64,000 nt of DNA from Maylandia zebra (GCF_041146795.1 NC_135183.1:16000840-16064839); one strand, 5' to 3'. Numbered from the stretch's first letter, positions 1 to 9,126 are shown. Notes: generated by a model from the letters alone, not told the origin. Program-made: numbers and translations.

Positions 1-51
1 AAGTGTCCAGTGAGTTTTAGAAAATATCTTGCTGTTGATATCACGATGTCA

Positions 52-1590
52 CTATAAAGGGGAAACTTTGTTTCCTCCCTTAAACCTCCCAAAAAATGCA
101 CGCACCGATGAAAAGCACTTAGATATCCAACTTGGTTCTGGGAATATCTTTCTTTTGAAAGTTTTAACAATATCTTCATCAAGATCTTGGACGTTTAATT
201 GCCAGGATGTCACAATAACCGCTACATGCTTCCATCTTTTACAGAGGGATTTGAAAACCCTCTCGCTGAGTTTCTTGAACTTCTCTGGGGGGATTTTGTT
301 GTATTCTGCCCTGATTTCAGTCCAGATTTTCATGGTAAGCCGGTTGGAGATAGCTTCAGCATTTTCAATGCTGAAGACTGTGTCTGATGTTTTTGCAACC
401 TGGGAAATCAGTCCTTCCACAAAGATTTCCACTGAAAGTCTGCATCTTTCTTTCTTTTCATATGATTCCAGTCTATCGATAATTGTTACTGCCAACAGGT
501 GTTCTTGGAATACTGAAGTAGTTATGATATTAAATATTGGTTCTCCCATTAAATTCATTGAATCCTCCTCCCCACTCCTCCCCATTTCCAATGATATTAG
601 TGACCAATTATATAATTGGTCACAAATATCAGTGAAAATGGCATTAGCAATGCAGTCAAAATAATTCTGCACTTTTCGGTCTAAATGCAAATCCATCCCC
701 TTGAATTTGTCCAAGAGTAGATCCAACAAACGTTTTTGGTGAGAATGAGGGCACTTTAAAAGTTTACCAAGCTTTGAAAGCACAGCCTGAATTAATGTCT
801 CTAACCATCTTTCAAAGTCTAAGGTGTTTTCAGGTGGCTCACAGTCTACAGAAGATCTGTGATTCTGTATCTTTTTATATGACTCCGTTTGACTTATGTT
901 TGTTAACGGTGGGATGCTGGCTTCATGTTCAACACAGGATTTCTGCTGCTGGGGATCTGGAATTGGATTGTTTTCTGCTTTTGCAGCACTGTGTTGGTCA
1001 GCATTTTGACAGCGTTCTTCTGTGTTAGCTGTTTCTTGGCTGTTAGCATCTATATTCTGTGCTGTATCAAACTCCTGCTCAGCAGAATCGTCCAAAAATT
1101 TCACAGGTGACAAAACCGTTTTGCCAGTGGTGGTGTGGACAGAACAGTTTTCATGTACAGGGGAGTTCTGGGAAGACCTCAGTGGTGATACTGCTAGTGA
1201 CTGTGCACACAGGTCCATTACGTCCTTTAAAAAACCTGCAAGCCGCTTAGCGGTGAAGCAATCCGGATAGCCTGAGGTAAGCGCGTCCAACTGCTTTTTC
1301 GAAAAACTACTTAACAAGTTATCCAAGAGGGATACCAAAGCATGTACTGTAGAATTATCCCGATTGGTCTGAACTGTTTCATCATTTGTCATTGTGTTAC
1401 AGTTTGAGCTTGCCATTTCACTTTTTTGTTTTTTATGTCTAAAATGTTGTTTTGTGTTAAACTCCGTGTTTGAACGTTTAAAGCGCTGCTGTCCCGCTGT
1501 GTGAATGCGTTTCAACTGAACAGCCAGGTCTATATATAAGGTCGGTTTCATTGTAACGTCACCAGTCAAAGGACTGGCCCGGCTCGTCAT
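52..1590 (-). CDS. Uncharacterised 512-codon protein, array copy 1
   Basis: I do not recognise this protein. It is a single uninterrupted frame with no obvious intron. Residues 60-255 are Ser/Thr/Gln/Asn-rich and probably disordered. Residues 256-512 look like a helical globular domain with many Leu, Trp and Lys, ending in a basic tail (FGRFKGGNKVSPL). There is no signal peptide or membrane segment, which suggests a cytoplasmic or nuclear protein. The first ATG (1590) may not be the real start: a CRE-like site (1554-1561) and a TATA-like box (1530-1539) lie inside the first 21 codons. Transcription from that TATA box would favour Met59 (1414-1416; MASSNCNTMTND, G at -3 and +4), giving 454 residues. 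The predicted protein is the same in all five copies. A minus-strand AATAAA (10682-10687 next to copy 2) would serve as poly(A) signal, but for copy 1 that region lies left of the window. Confidence 0.7.
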   Translation of the reverse strand: MTSRASPLTGDVTMKPTLYIDLAVQLKRIHTAGQQRFKRSNTEFNTKQHFRHKKQKSEMASSNCNTMTNDETVQTNRDNSTVHALVSLLDNLLSSFSKKQLDALTSGYPDCFTAKRLAGFLKDVMDLCAQSLAVSPLRSSQNSPVHENCSVHTTTGKTVLSPVKFLDDSAEQEFDTAQNIDANSQETANTEERCQNADQHSAAKAENNPIPDPQQQKSCVEHEASIPPLTNISQTESYKKIQNHRSSVDCEPPENTLDFERWLETLIQAVLSKLGKLLKCPHSHQKRLLDLLLDKFKGMDLHLDRKVQNYFDCIANAIFTDICDQLYNWSLISLEMGRSGEEDSMNLMGEPIFNIITTSVFQEHLLAVTIIDRLESYEKKERCRLSVEIFVEGLISQVAKTSDTVFSIENAEAISNRLTMKIWTEIRAEYNKIPPEKFKKLSERVFKSLCKRWKHVAVIVTSWQLNVQDLDEDIVKTFKRKIFPEPSWISKCFSSVRAFFGRFKGGNKVSPL

Positions 1591-1712
1591 AACGAAAGGG
1601 GCGGGACAAATCTGTTGCTTAGCAACTGAAAAAAAGGCACACCGCGCTGAATGCTACATCCGGCCTGCGACGGTACACCGCCTCCGCACCACCGTTTAAA
1701 CATGAAGTGTGG
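1526..1712. promoter_or_regulatory. Divergent promoter with TATA, CRE-like, GC box and X-box, copy 1
   Basis: Seen on the minus strand: a TATA-like CTTATATATAG (1530-1540) and a CRE-like TGACGTTA (1554-1561). Further out is GGGGCGGG (1599-1606), an Sp1-type GC box. GTTGCTTAGCAAC (1614-1626) is a perfect 13-bp inverted repeat matching the RFX X-box pattern. The stretch 1630-1690 is CpG-rich compared with the AT-rich surroundings. A plus-strand exon with a good donor begins just beyond (1713-1734), so the region may fire both ways. CRE plus TATA and RFX sites are common in testis and cilia genes; tissue is inference. Confidence 0.55.
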
Positions 1713-1734
1713 ATGTTAGAAGATCCCAAATATG
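1713..1734 (+). other. Possible plus-strand first coding exon (MLEDPKY)
   Basis: ATG at 1713 opens seven codons and one extra base before a good donor, G|GTGAGC (1735). The phase-1 end fits the phase-1 start of the inpp4a-type exon at 3883, giving MLEDPKYGNSQDPDEP. A short upstream ORF (ATG at 1702, stop at 1717-1719) overlaps this start. The exon is not part of INPP4A as I remember it, so it may be a new first exon captured by the divergent promoter, or chance. The same sequence is at 12716-12737, 23719-23740, 42141-42162 and 53146-53167. Confidence 0.3.
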
Positions 1735-3882
1735 GTGAGCTACTGGGAAATTACTCACGTTTTTGTTCTTGAGAGTGAGCGATAATAAGCGACATTTTAT
1801 TGAGAAATTACAGTAGTCTGTCTGTTTCTCTTCATAGCTCTTTTCAAAACACGGTTACCTTTGGTTTGTTTGGCTCGCAGCTTAAAACGTAGTTTCAGTG
1901 TTTTTGCCTTCTGTGATTAATTCTGGTTTGCCTGCTTTATGGAGCTCAAACCAAGGCAAAATTGAAGTATCAGTATTTAAATGTAAATAGACTCAAACTA
2001 GGAGTGGATCAAAGGGGGTCCTTTCAGGTGCCAAATCTCCACTGCTAACATTTTATGCATGTTTAGCTTAATTGTAGAAAAGGTGCTTGTAATAATGTTT
2101 GGGTGAATAGGTGAATGAGGCATGTTGTATAAAGCGCTTTTTAATGCACGAGCAAAATACAAAAACCCTATATAAAAAGCAGTCAGCTTACCATTTATGT
2201 ATTTGTTCCATTGAACGCTTCTGTGAAAATCAATTTGATACTTGTTCAAATAAAAAAATTGAATCGATTAGTTGTTTTCTCAACATTTATTAATCGACTA
2301 TATGCAGAAAACTGTGACACTGTGGAACCCTTATTGCCGTTGTTGCCCTGAGGCAACAGACCAATTTCAATAGCATCAAATAAGGGTTAAAATAATTTAA
2401 GGAAAAATGAATTCAAATGATTTTCTGTAACTACAGAAATGACCTAAATAAGACACATTCATTTTTATCGTTTTGTCAACAACAGGGCGCATGAGGTTTG
2501 TTCAATATTTGTTGTGTCTACAAGGCTCAGGCGCCCCCAAGTGTCTTATTTGTATAGTTGAAAGCATTATAAAGGAACGCAAAACTAAATTACATATAAT
2601 TATAATTCTTGGCACTTTCTGGTGTGTGTGAGTTAGTGTTTCTCTTTTATGATTTGTGGGTCCAGCATCAAATTCAGAATCCTTCCCATCACACATGAGG
2701 TCTTGAATAATCATCTTATTTTAAAGACCTCGTAGTTTGATAGTTTGCTCCCTGACCGTGGTTCTGCCAGAGGGTGCTTCCTGTTAAAAGTGAGTTGTTC
2801 CTTCCCACTGTATTGAGGTTTTTTCTTTTTAATTGTAGACTTTCTACCTTACAATCTATACCACCTCGAGGAGAATGTTGTTGTGATTCAGCTCTGCATA
2901 AATACAATTAAATCGAATTAAGTGGGTTCAGCTAATTTGTGAAATAAATGTGAGTGACACGGTAAGTAATAGCCTGCATGTAACTCATTGTAAGAAGAGC
3001 AATATCGCCCCCTCCTGGTTCAACTTTTTTTTTCTTTGCAGTAATCTTTCCAATAATAATACATATGCACTAACCTCATGCTTGCTGTTAACAATAGCCT
3101 AAAGACATAAAATCAAGTTTAGTTTTTTCTTTAAGTTTATGTTTTTTATATGGTTGGCATTTATTTTGTTTCTTTTTAATAATTATATTGATTCTATTGA
3201 TTATTTGCCAAGCACTGAGGTCTCTGCTTAGACTGTGCTACTGGGATCACTGATTTAAAAATGAGGCAAAAGCGCCAAAGTTGTGCTCAAAAACAGTACA
3301 GTGAGCTACAACCTGTTGCTGTAGTAATTCTAACACACTTATTGTTTTTAAATACATACATGTTTAGTTTTTTTAAACCTAATTATATAATTTTTTTTGC
3401 AAAAGTGTCACCTAAACACCCAAATATACGTAATTCAAAACTTACTTTAATTATTACCCATTTGGCTGGTAACATGGACCCAGTCTGATGGATAGTTACT
3501 GAACAGATAGTCTTTTCTTTAAAGGCTGCAGTCAAAGCAAATCATTGTAAAAACAAGACAAGTCAATAAAAAACAAGTAATAACTATAATACTAAACTAC
3601 AATAGAGAGAAAATCCAGTAAATATAATTATATTATGTAAAAAAATATACAAATATTTACCTCTAATTTAAAAAGACATTACAAGGGTACTAGTTTCATT
3701 TTAATCTAAACATAATCTAAATTGACACTAAATCAGTTTAAATATTACAGCTGAAGGTGATTTTAATAAATGTACTGCTGCTTGACTTTGTTTTACTACT
3801 GCAGTATAATTTATCATGTACAAAAGCTCCAAATGTTGTTTCTCTGACTTAATGTTCTGATGACGTTTGTGTTATTTTGCAG
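1735..3882. other. AT-rich non-coding stretch, copy 1
   Basis: No convincing gene. It holds several short hairpins (for example around 2265-2300), the small piggyBac-like fragment listed separately, and AT-rich DNA toward 3880. It reads as intron between the possible first exon and the inpp4a-type exon. The corresponding stretches are 12738-14885, 23741-25888, 42163-44310 and 53168-55315. Confidence 0.6.
2328..2386. mobile_element. Possible miniature piggyBac-like fragment, copy 1
   Basis: CCCTTATT at the left is inverted as AATAAGGG at the right, the right end is followed by TTAA (2387-2390), and an inner perfect stem GTTGCC/GGCAAC lies at 2343-2358. CCC ends with a TTAA target are typical of piggyBac. 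The left flank is GGAA rather than TTAA, and 59 bp is very small, so the call is weak. Present in all five copies (13331, 24334, 42756 and 53761). Confidence 0.3.
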
Positions 3883-3927
3883 GAAATAGTCAGGACCCAG
3901 ATGAACCTGTGCTGGAATTCAGTGTGG
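3883..3927 (+). pseudogene. inpp4a: inpp4a N-terminal exon fragment, copy 1
   Basis: A 45-nt exon bounded by TTTTGCAG and GTGAGT, in phase 1 on both sides, reads GNSQDPDEPVLEFSV. From memory, vertebrate INPP4A (type I inositol-3,4-bisphosphate 4-phosphatase) has GNIQDPDEPILEFSL just before its C2 domain, at an equivalent phase-1 splice. Only this and one later exon of the gene (7876-8016) are recognisable in the unit, and the catalytic CKSAKDRT region is absent, so this is a broken partial duplicate. Splice borders are intact and it may still be spliced into a chimeric transcript. Confidence 0.65.
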
Positions 3928-4639
3928 GTGAGTAATATGAGCATTTATGAAGGCTGTCCATGACCCGTAATTAAATTTAGCGTCATTAGTCTTATTTTGT
4001 CTCTCAGTGCAGGTATGTAATGTGACAAAACCGCTAATGATCTGATATGTTTGGGATGGATGGGCTGTGAATTATATAGTGAATTGTCTTATTTTGTCGC
4101 TCTGTGCAGGCTAGGGCCTATTATATGCTGTAGCCTGAAAGTAGCTGAGTTGCAGAGGATGGAGTGATCACTGGCTTTCTACTTACAGGGTGGTGGGTCT
4201 CAGAGGACAATTGCTACCCCTGTTGAAGTGAACAACGTGTGGAGTGCAACTGGCTTTGTGGCATAGCTGGCTCTGGCCTTGGACTGTGTGTTTTTACTTT
4301 GTACCTAAATGGGACACTGGACTTTTAACTATTATTCATTGTGTTTATAAATAAAATTTTAGAATTTTATTGACTGTCATCTTTTTGCCCACGGCGGAGA
4401 CGGTTGGTCAGACCTAGAATCTCTTTATGTGTGTGTGTGTGCGTAACATCAGCAGGGTTTTGCATAAAAGAGTGTGAGCAGGTCAAAAGGTCAATTCATT
4501 TATTGTAGTTTTATGGCAGCACCTTCTAGTGGCCTTGAAGCAAACAGTCTCCTAACTAAGCCATGGCATCTCCGGTCTCTCCTACTTTTGTGTGCTCTGC
4601 TGGAGGAGCAGCATTGGATCTAGTGATACTGAGTAAGCT
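3928..4639 (+). other. Non-coding stretch with duplicated acceptor-like motifs and a poly(A) signal, copy 1
   Basis: Two similar acceptor-like cassettes (CTTATTTTGTCTCTCAGTGC near 3990 and a close variant near 4088) lie about 100 bp apart. A third acceptor, TTACAG at 4183-4188, opens a short frame (GGGSQRTIATPVEVNNVW) ending in TAG at 4267-4269, followed by AATAAA at 4350-4355. This could be an alternative last exon, in which case transcripts starting at the divergent promoter could end here, but the frame is short. A small TG run is at 4430-4440. Confidence 0.3.
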
Positions 4640-4955
4640 GATTAGGACTGGCGTGGAGAAATGTGGTTTGCATGAGTTAACTGCTACTCCTCTACATCTA
4701 AACGAGCCAGTTGAGGAGGTTCAGGCATCTGACAAGGGTGCCTCTTGAGCGCCTCCTGGGTGAGATGTTCCAGGCATGTCCCACCAGGACAGACAGGACA
4801 CACCCAGGACATGTTGGGGAGATCACAGCACTCAGCAGAGAATGCCTCAGTGTCCCCCAAATAATGGAGGAGCTGGCTCGGGAGAGTAAGGTCTGGGTCT
4901 TCTCTGCTTATGCTACTGCCACCAAAACTAGACACCAGATAAGCTCAGAAAAATG
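4640..4955 (+). mobile_element. LINE 3'-end relic (reverse-transcriptase C-terminus), copy 1
   Basis: The DNA and its translation (RRFRHLTRVPLERLLGEMFQ, then ECLSVPQIMEELARESKVWVF) match the C-terminal tail that is very common in teleost non-LTR retrotransposons (RWFGHL.RMP..RLPGEVF, then VPQEELEEVA.ERxVW). It ends near GATAAGC, as those elements do. It is degenerate and 5'-truncated, hence old. Exact LINE clade not decided. Confidence 0.65.
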
Positions 4956-5558
4956 AACAACCTGTTTAAATAAAGGTTAATTTAAAAAAATGTTTGTCAT
5001 TAGCTAGTCTGTGTACATGTACTTCTTCTCCAGTGTTGAAAATGTTAAACTCACAACCTGCACATTTTCTGGTTGCATCATCAAATAAATACCCCCAAAA
5101 GTAGTCTGAATACTTTTACACTGGTTTTATGCTGCGATATTTTCAAAGTCTTTCACTGAACACATTCAGTCACACATTGTTCATAATTTATTGGAAGTTT
5201 ATTGTTTAATGTCCTGTCTAAATAACTTCAGTCACCATTTGTATTCATTAATGAATAACTGACTTCTAATATTAAAAGAAATAGAAACTGTTGTGCTGTT
5301 GTTCACGTAGAAGGGCCTGCTGCTGGATGTCCAGACTTTGTGCGTCAGTGGGAAGGTCAGGGTACAGGGTTCGAACCTCCTCATGAGATGTCGTATCTGC
5401 TGGATAAAAGCAAGCTACATCACATCAGGGATTGTCCTAGAGCTGCCCTACAGTAACAATCAACTGACTAATATATGAAATACTTGCAGTAGCACAATAA
5501 TAAACACAAAGCAAAAAAGTGTTTAGTGAAGATAAAAAAAACCCCATCAAAGTTTTAG

Positions 5559-6956
5559 TTTCGTGGTACATCGATGGAGCTATTGGTTTGGTCGCACTGC
5601 TGATAAGAGCTGTGTGTCTCATCATAAGGAAAAGAATGAAAGGTGAGAACATTTACAGATACAACATTTGTAAGTTGTTCTATGAATGTTAGAGTTGACT
5701 GTTTTTGTCTTTCCAGGAAACAAAATGCAGAAGAGTGAAAATCCTGTGAGTTTTGAAACATCCATCCATCCATTCACTTCCGCTTATCCTTTTCAGGGTC
5801 GCGGGGGGTGCTGGAGCCTATCCCAGCTGTCATAGGGCGAGAGGCAGGGTACACCCTGGACAGGTCGCCAGTCTGTCGCAGGGCTAACACATTGAGACAC
5901 AGACAACCATTCACACTCACACCTAGTGGCAATCTAGATTATCCAATTAACCTATCCCCACAAGCTGCATGTCTTTGGACGGTGGGAGGAAGCCGGAGTA
6001 CCCGGAGAGAACCCACGCAAACACGGGGAGAACATGTGTTGTACGGTGGCCCTGAGAGGCCACTGCAACTTAAGACAACACCAGCAATAAGAAAAATGCT
6101 GCAAAAGCACACAAAACACAACGAAAAGAGGAAAAACGACAGCGGAAATAGGAAAAAAAAAGATTTGCAAAAGCACAAAGTGTTTCTGGGGAGACAATAA
6201 CCTGACGGACCAGTTGCAGGAACCAAAATATGCTAAGAATTGCGCTGGGAGACACTTAAAAGAAGTGGAGGATTTATCGGTTTTGTGAGGAAAGAAAAGA
6301 TGAGTGGTATATGTGTTAGCCTAACTATTAGCCTAAAAATTCATCATCAGTATTATATGAGTCATGATAAAACACACCTAGCATGTTTTGGGTTCCTGCA
6401 ACTGGTCCGTCGGGTTATTGTCTCCCCAGAAACACTCCCCTTTGCTTTTGGAAATCTGTTTTTTCCTATTTCTGTTTTCGTTTTTCCTATTTACGTTTTT
6501 TTTCCTATGTCTGTTACCATTTTTCTTATTTCTATTTTGTTTTGTGTGTTTTGCAGTGTTTTTTTTATTGGTAAATGGACTGATTCTTATATAGCAATTT
6601 TCTACTCTCCCAGAGTAGTCAAAGCACTGTAAACAACATGCCTCATTCACCCATTCATACAAGCACGTCTAAAGGTATAGGTGAATTGAAAAATCTAAAT
6701 TTCCCATAGGTGTGAATGCAGGAGTGAATGTGAGCGTGAATGGTTGTCTGTCTCTGTGTGTTGGCCCTGCGACAGACTGGCGACCTGTCCAGGGTGTACC
6801 CCGCCTCTCGCCTTATGACAGCTGGGATAGGCTCCAGCACCCCCCGCGACACTGAAAAGGATAAGTGGATGGATATTACTGAGGAGTCAGCATGTTTTTC
6901 TCTTCATTGTTTAGGTGGATCCTGAAGTTTCCTATGTCACCATCAGCAACACCTAG
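5559..6956 (+). pseudogene. Transmembrane and ITIM-tail exons of an immune-type receptor, copy 1
   Basis: Three exons with GT/AG borders and matching phases. Exon 5559-5642 (phase 1 to 1) encodes SWYIDGAIGLVALLIRAVCL then IIRKRMK, a single membrane segment with an internal Arg and a basic stop-transfer. Exon 5717-5745 (phase 1 to 0) encodes NKMQKSENP. Exon 6915-6956 encodes VDPEVSYVTISNT and a stop, and VSYVTI fits the ITIM pattern (V-x-Y-x-x-I). This is the usual end of a teleost immunoglobulin-superfamily inhibitory receptor; the family is not decided. No Ig-domain exon is recognisable in the unit, so it is a partial duplicate unless spliced to the phase-1 exon at 3883. The last intron is filled by a large inverted-repeat block. 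Confidence 0.5.
5758..6880. repeat. 1.1-kb nested inverted-repeat (foldback-like) block, copy 1
   Basis: The outer arms are two oppositely oriented pieces of a common teleost interspersed repeat (left 5758-6040, right about 6678-6880, sharing TGGAGCCTATCCCAGCTGTC and CAGGTCGCCAGTCTGTCGC). The inner arms (6095-6226 and 6389-6566) are inverted copies sharing GGAGACAATAACC and GGACCAGTTGCAGGAACC, with a 160-bp spacer. Part of another common fish repeat (about 6578-6662) sits between inner and outer right arms. It lies in the last intron of the ITIM-tail exons. Confidence 0.7.
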
Positions 6957-7875
6957 AAAACCAAGATAAGGTGTTTTGTTTAGTGATATCTGTATGTTTG
7001 TTTGTTTGTTATTATTTTATCTATATATCAGACAGCTTTTTTCAGGTTCGTGTTGATGATGAAATGATGCAGTGACTTCTGCTCTACTGTCAATTTTAAA
7101 ATAACATAGTTCAAGCAGTTGAATTCTTAAATGACTCTTCTTTAAAAAGTGTTCAGTGTTTTATGTCTGGTCCGTGTGTCATCTTTGTCTTTACAATGTT
7201 GCAGCAATACTGTAGTAATGATATGATATGATATACCTTTATTAGTCCCACAAGGGGAAATTTAAATGTTGGTTTAGTGTAAGCTCAGCTTTTTAACTAA
7301 TGTAAGAAGTGTTATGACTGACTCGTTTTTAATACCTAAATCTGGCCTCAGTGCACAAACCTAAATGAATCGGTACATATGAAAGCGCCCAAGTCACAAG
7401 CTGTGTTCAAGGACATGGATAAAACAAAAAGGTTCAAATCTGTGCACAAAAACCCCACAAATCAGTGTCACTGTTTTAAAATCTGCTGCGAGACCGCTCT
7501 AAATGTCAGCGTTTTCTTTACGTAAAGACTGGGGTCTGTAACATATCAGCTCGTTTCTTATTTATTAAAGAACATGCCTGACACCAGGCTTTTGAGTTAA
7601 CGGCTCCATTAGATCTCTGCAAGTATTTTTAAGTATTTTTAGGTTCTTTCCAGCAGGATTTGTGGCTAGTTCTGGAGCTTGACCCTAAAAGATTTCAGTG
7701 TGTCGGTGCTTCTGCTTTCCCTGTTGTCCTTCTGTTCCATCTTTTTTTCTGTTTCTGTCAAATTTAAAAACAACTGCACTCTGAAATACACACTCTTTGC
7801 AAGATGTTGTCTAAACTAGTGGTTGGAAGGCATAATTGTGTTTGGTCTCTGATGGTTTATTTACACTTTTTGCAG
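6957..7875. other. Non-coding stretch, copy 1
   Basis: No gene seen. It contains a short TTTG run near 6997-7010, a GATAT run near 7220-7237 and the short fish repeat motif ATACCTTTATTAGTCCCACA (from about 7233). The corresponding stretches follow the ITIM exon in copies 2 to 4. Confidence 0.6.
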
Positions 7876-8016
7876 GCCACGCCCACGGACTACAGAGCCA
7901 TGATGAGCAACAAAGCCAAGAAGTCTATGGACTTCCTGCTGATGCAGGACACCTCCCCGACAATAGCCACGGACGTGTCACTGCAGTACCGCCTCGACAT
8001 CGTCTTCTGCCAAACG
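7876..8016 (+). pseudogene. inpp4a: inpp4a internal exon fragment, copy 1
   Basis: A 141-nt exon in phase 0 after TTTTTGCAG encodes [20 protein letters not shown] then [20 protein letters not shown] and FCQT. From memory, human INPP4A has TDCVAMMSDKAKKAMVFLLM, QDSAPTIATYLSLQYRRDVV, FCQT in its central region, upstream of the phosphatase domain; the match is close and collinear. The donor is GTCACC, weaker than usual, and read-through meets a stop about ten codons later. The flanking inpp4a exons are missing, so this is a broken duplicate with the parent gene presumably elsewhere. Confidence 0.8.
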
Positions 8017-9118
8017 GTCACCTACACATATTTTAATTATTGAATGTCTGAGCTGATGCGTTTATCCTGGAGTGACTCAGAGTGAAGGAGAAGGCCAAGA
8101 AGAAGTGTAAATATCATAAAAGCAAGGAGTTCAGAGCTCTACGACTTAGTGTCTTTATGGTATTTATGTGTGTAATGGAGACCAGGGGTTCCATTACCCT
8201 TACTTGTATTTTTATTAATTGACTGACTGATTTGTATTTAAAAACCATAATGAAGAAAAACACACACTGGTTGATTGTGATCTTTATTAGGTTTTTTGGG
8301 TTGTTATTTAAGTGACTCGTGAAAGGTGAAGAGACAGGGGGACTGGCCATCCTACCTGTGTCAGGAAAAGAACCCGTGTTAGAGCTGTTCACATTTAATC
8401 ATTTGTCTGTAACCTAAATTAGTTGTATATGTAAAAAGAGAAGTGTTAACAGTACTCACTTTATAAAGAGTAAAAGCAGCTCAATCACCTGCTTATGAGC
8501 TCCTGGAGCAAACCAATGTGCCAGGCTAGGGGAGTGTGTGTTGGAGTGATTTTGTTAAAAGTTGTCATTATTGTGCTTGGACCTTGTCTTGAACTGTATG
8601 TTCAGATATTTTTCTGTTCCTCCCCCACATGTAGGATGTTGGGGATGTTACTAGCTATAGTTTTCAACTGCAGGCACAATCTATGTAAGATTCTGGTTTC
8701 CTTATTTGGTAAGGAATGTTCACTTCCTGCCCTTTACAGTATGGGCTCACCATGTAAATGGTGGACTGTTAAAGAGGTTAAGCCATATACGAGGTTGAGG
8801 GGAGATGCCCTTTTATGACTAGAGATGCGGTTAAAACGTTTGTAACCAGGAAGTCACGTATACAGACACACATACACACACACACACACAGTGCCTTAGC
8901 TTTTACCACACAACATATGGGGTTTACAATGGGCAGTTGTGTAACTGTTTTCATTCAATAAAAGGCTGGAGTTGGAGTTGTCTGAGTTTGGGTGTAGAGC
9001 TTGCAACTCTGAGAATCTGACCAGGCTTCCCCTGCACAAGTAAAAACCAATCGAACTCTGATTGTCTTACTTTGTTCTGAGTCAGCGAGGGCTGAAACCT
9101 AACTGTGTGGTTAAGGTG
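8017..9118. other. Non-coding stretch with AC microsatellite, copy 1
   Basis: No supported gene. An AC run lies at about 8864-8890 and an AATAAA at 8957-8962. The part from about 8510 to 9100 has a faint LTR-like look but lacks paired termini. Equivalent stretches are 19020-20121, 30023-31124 and 48447-49548. Confidence 0.5.
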
Positions 9119-9126
9119 TTTTAATG

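Noticed and set aside
29-664. 211-codon plus-strand ORF repeated in every unit
   Set aside because: It lies wholly antisense to the longer 512-codon frame. It looks protein-like in places partly because of the palindrome at 592-631.
5355-5380. tRNA-like B box (GGGTTCGAACCTCC)
   Set aside because: No A box at the right distance and no cloverleaf could be drawn.
5311-5452. Possible exon after CACGTAG reading EGPAAGCPDFVRQWEGQGTG...
   Set aside because: Open for 47 codons, but its end phase does not fit the next exon and I do not recognise the peptide. Chance is plausible.
5808-6632. Several 60-130 codon ORFs on both strands
   Set aside because: They are translations of the inverted repeats, as their mirrored peptide content shows.
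8495-9110. 107-codon ORF and LTR-like look (AATAAA at 8957, AC run)
   Set aside because: No family likeness, and no TG/CA termini, target duplication or primer site could be paired, so a solo LTR was not called.
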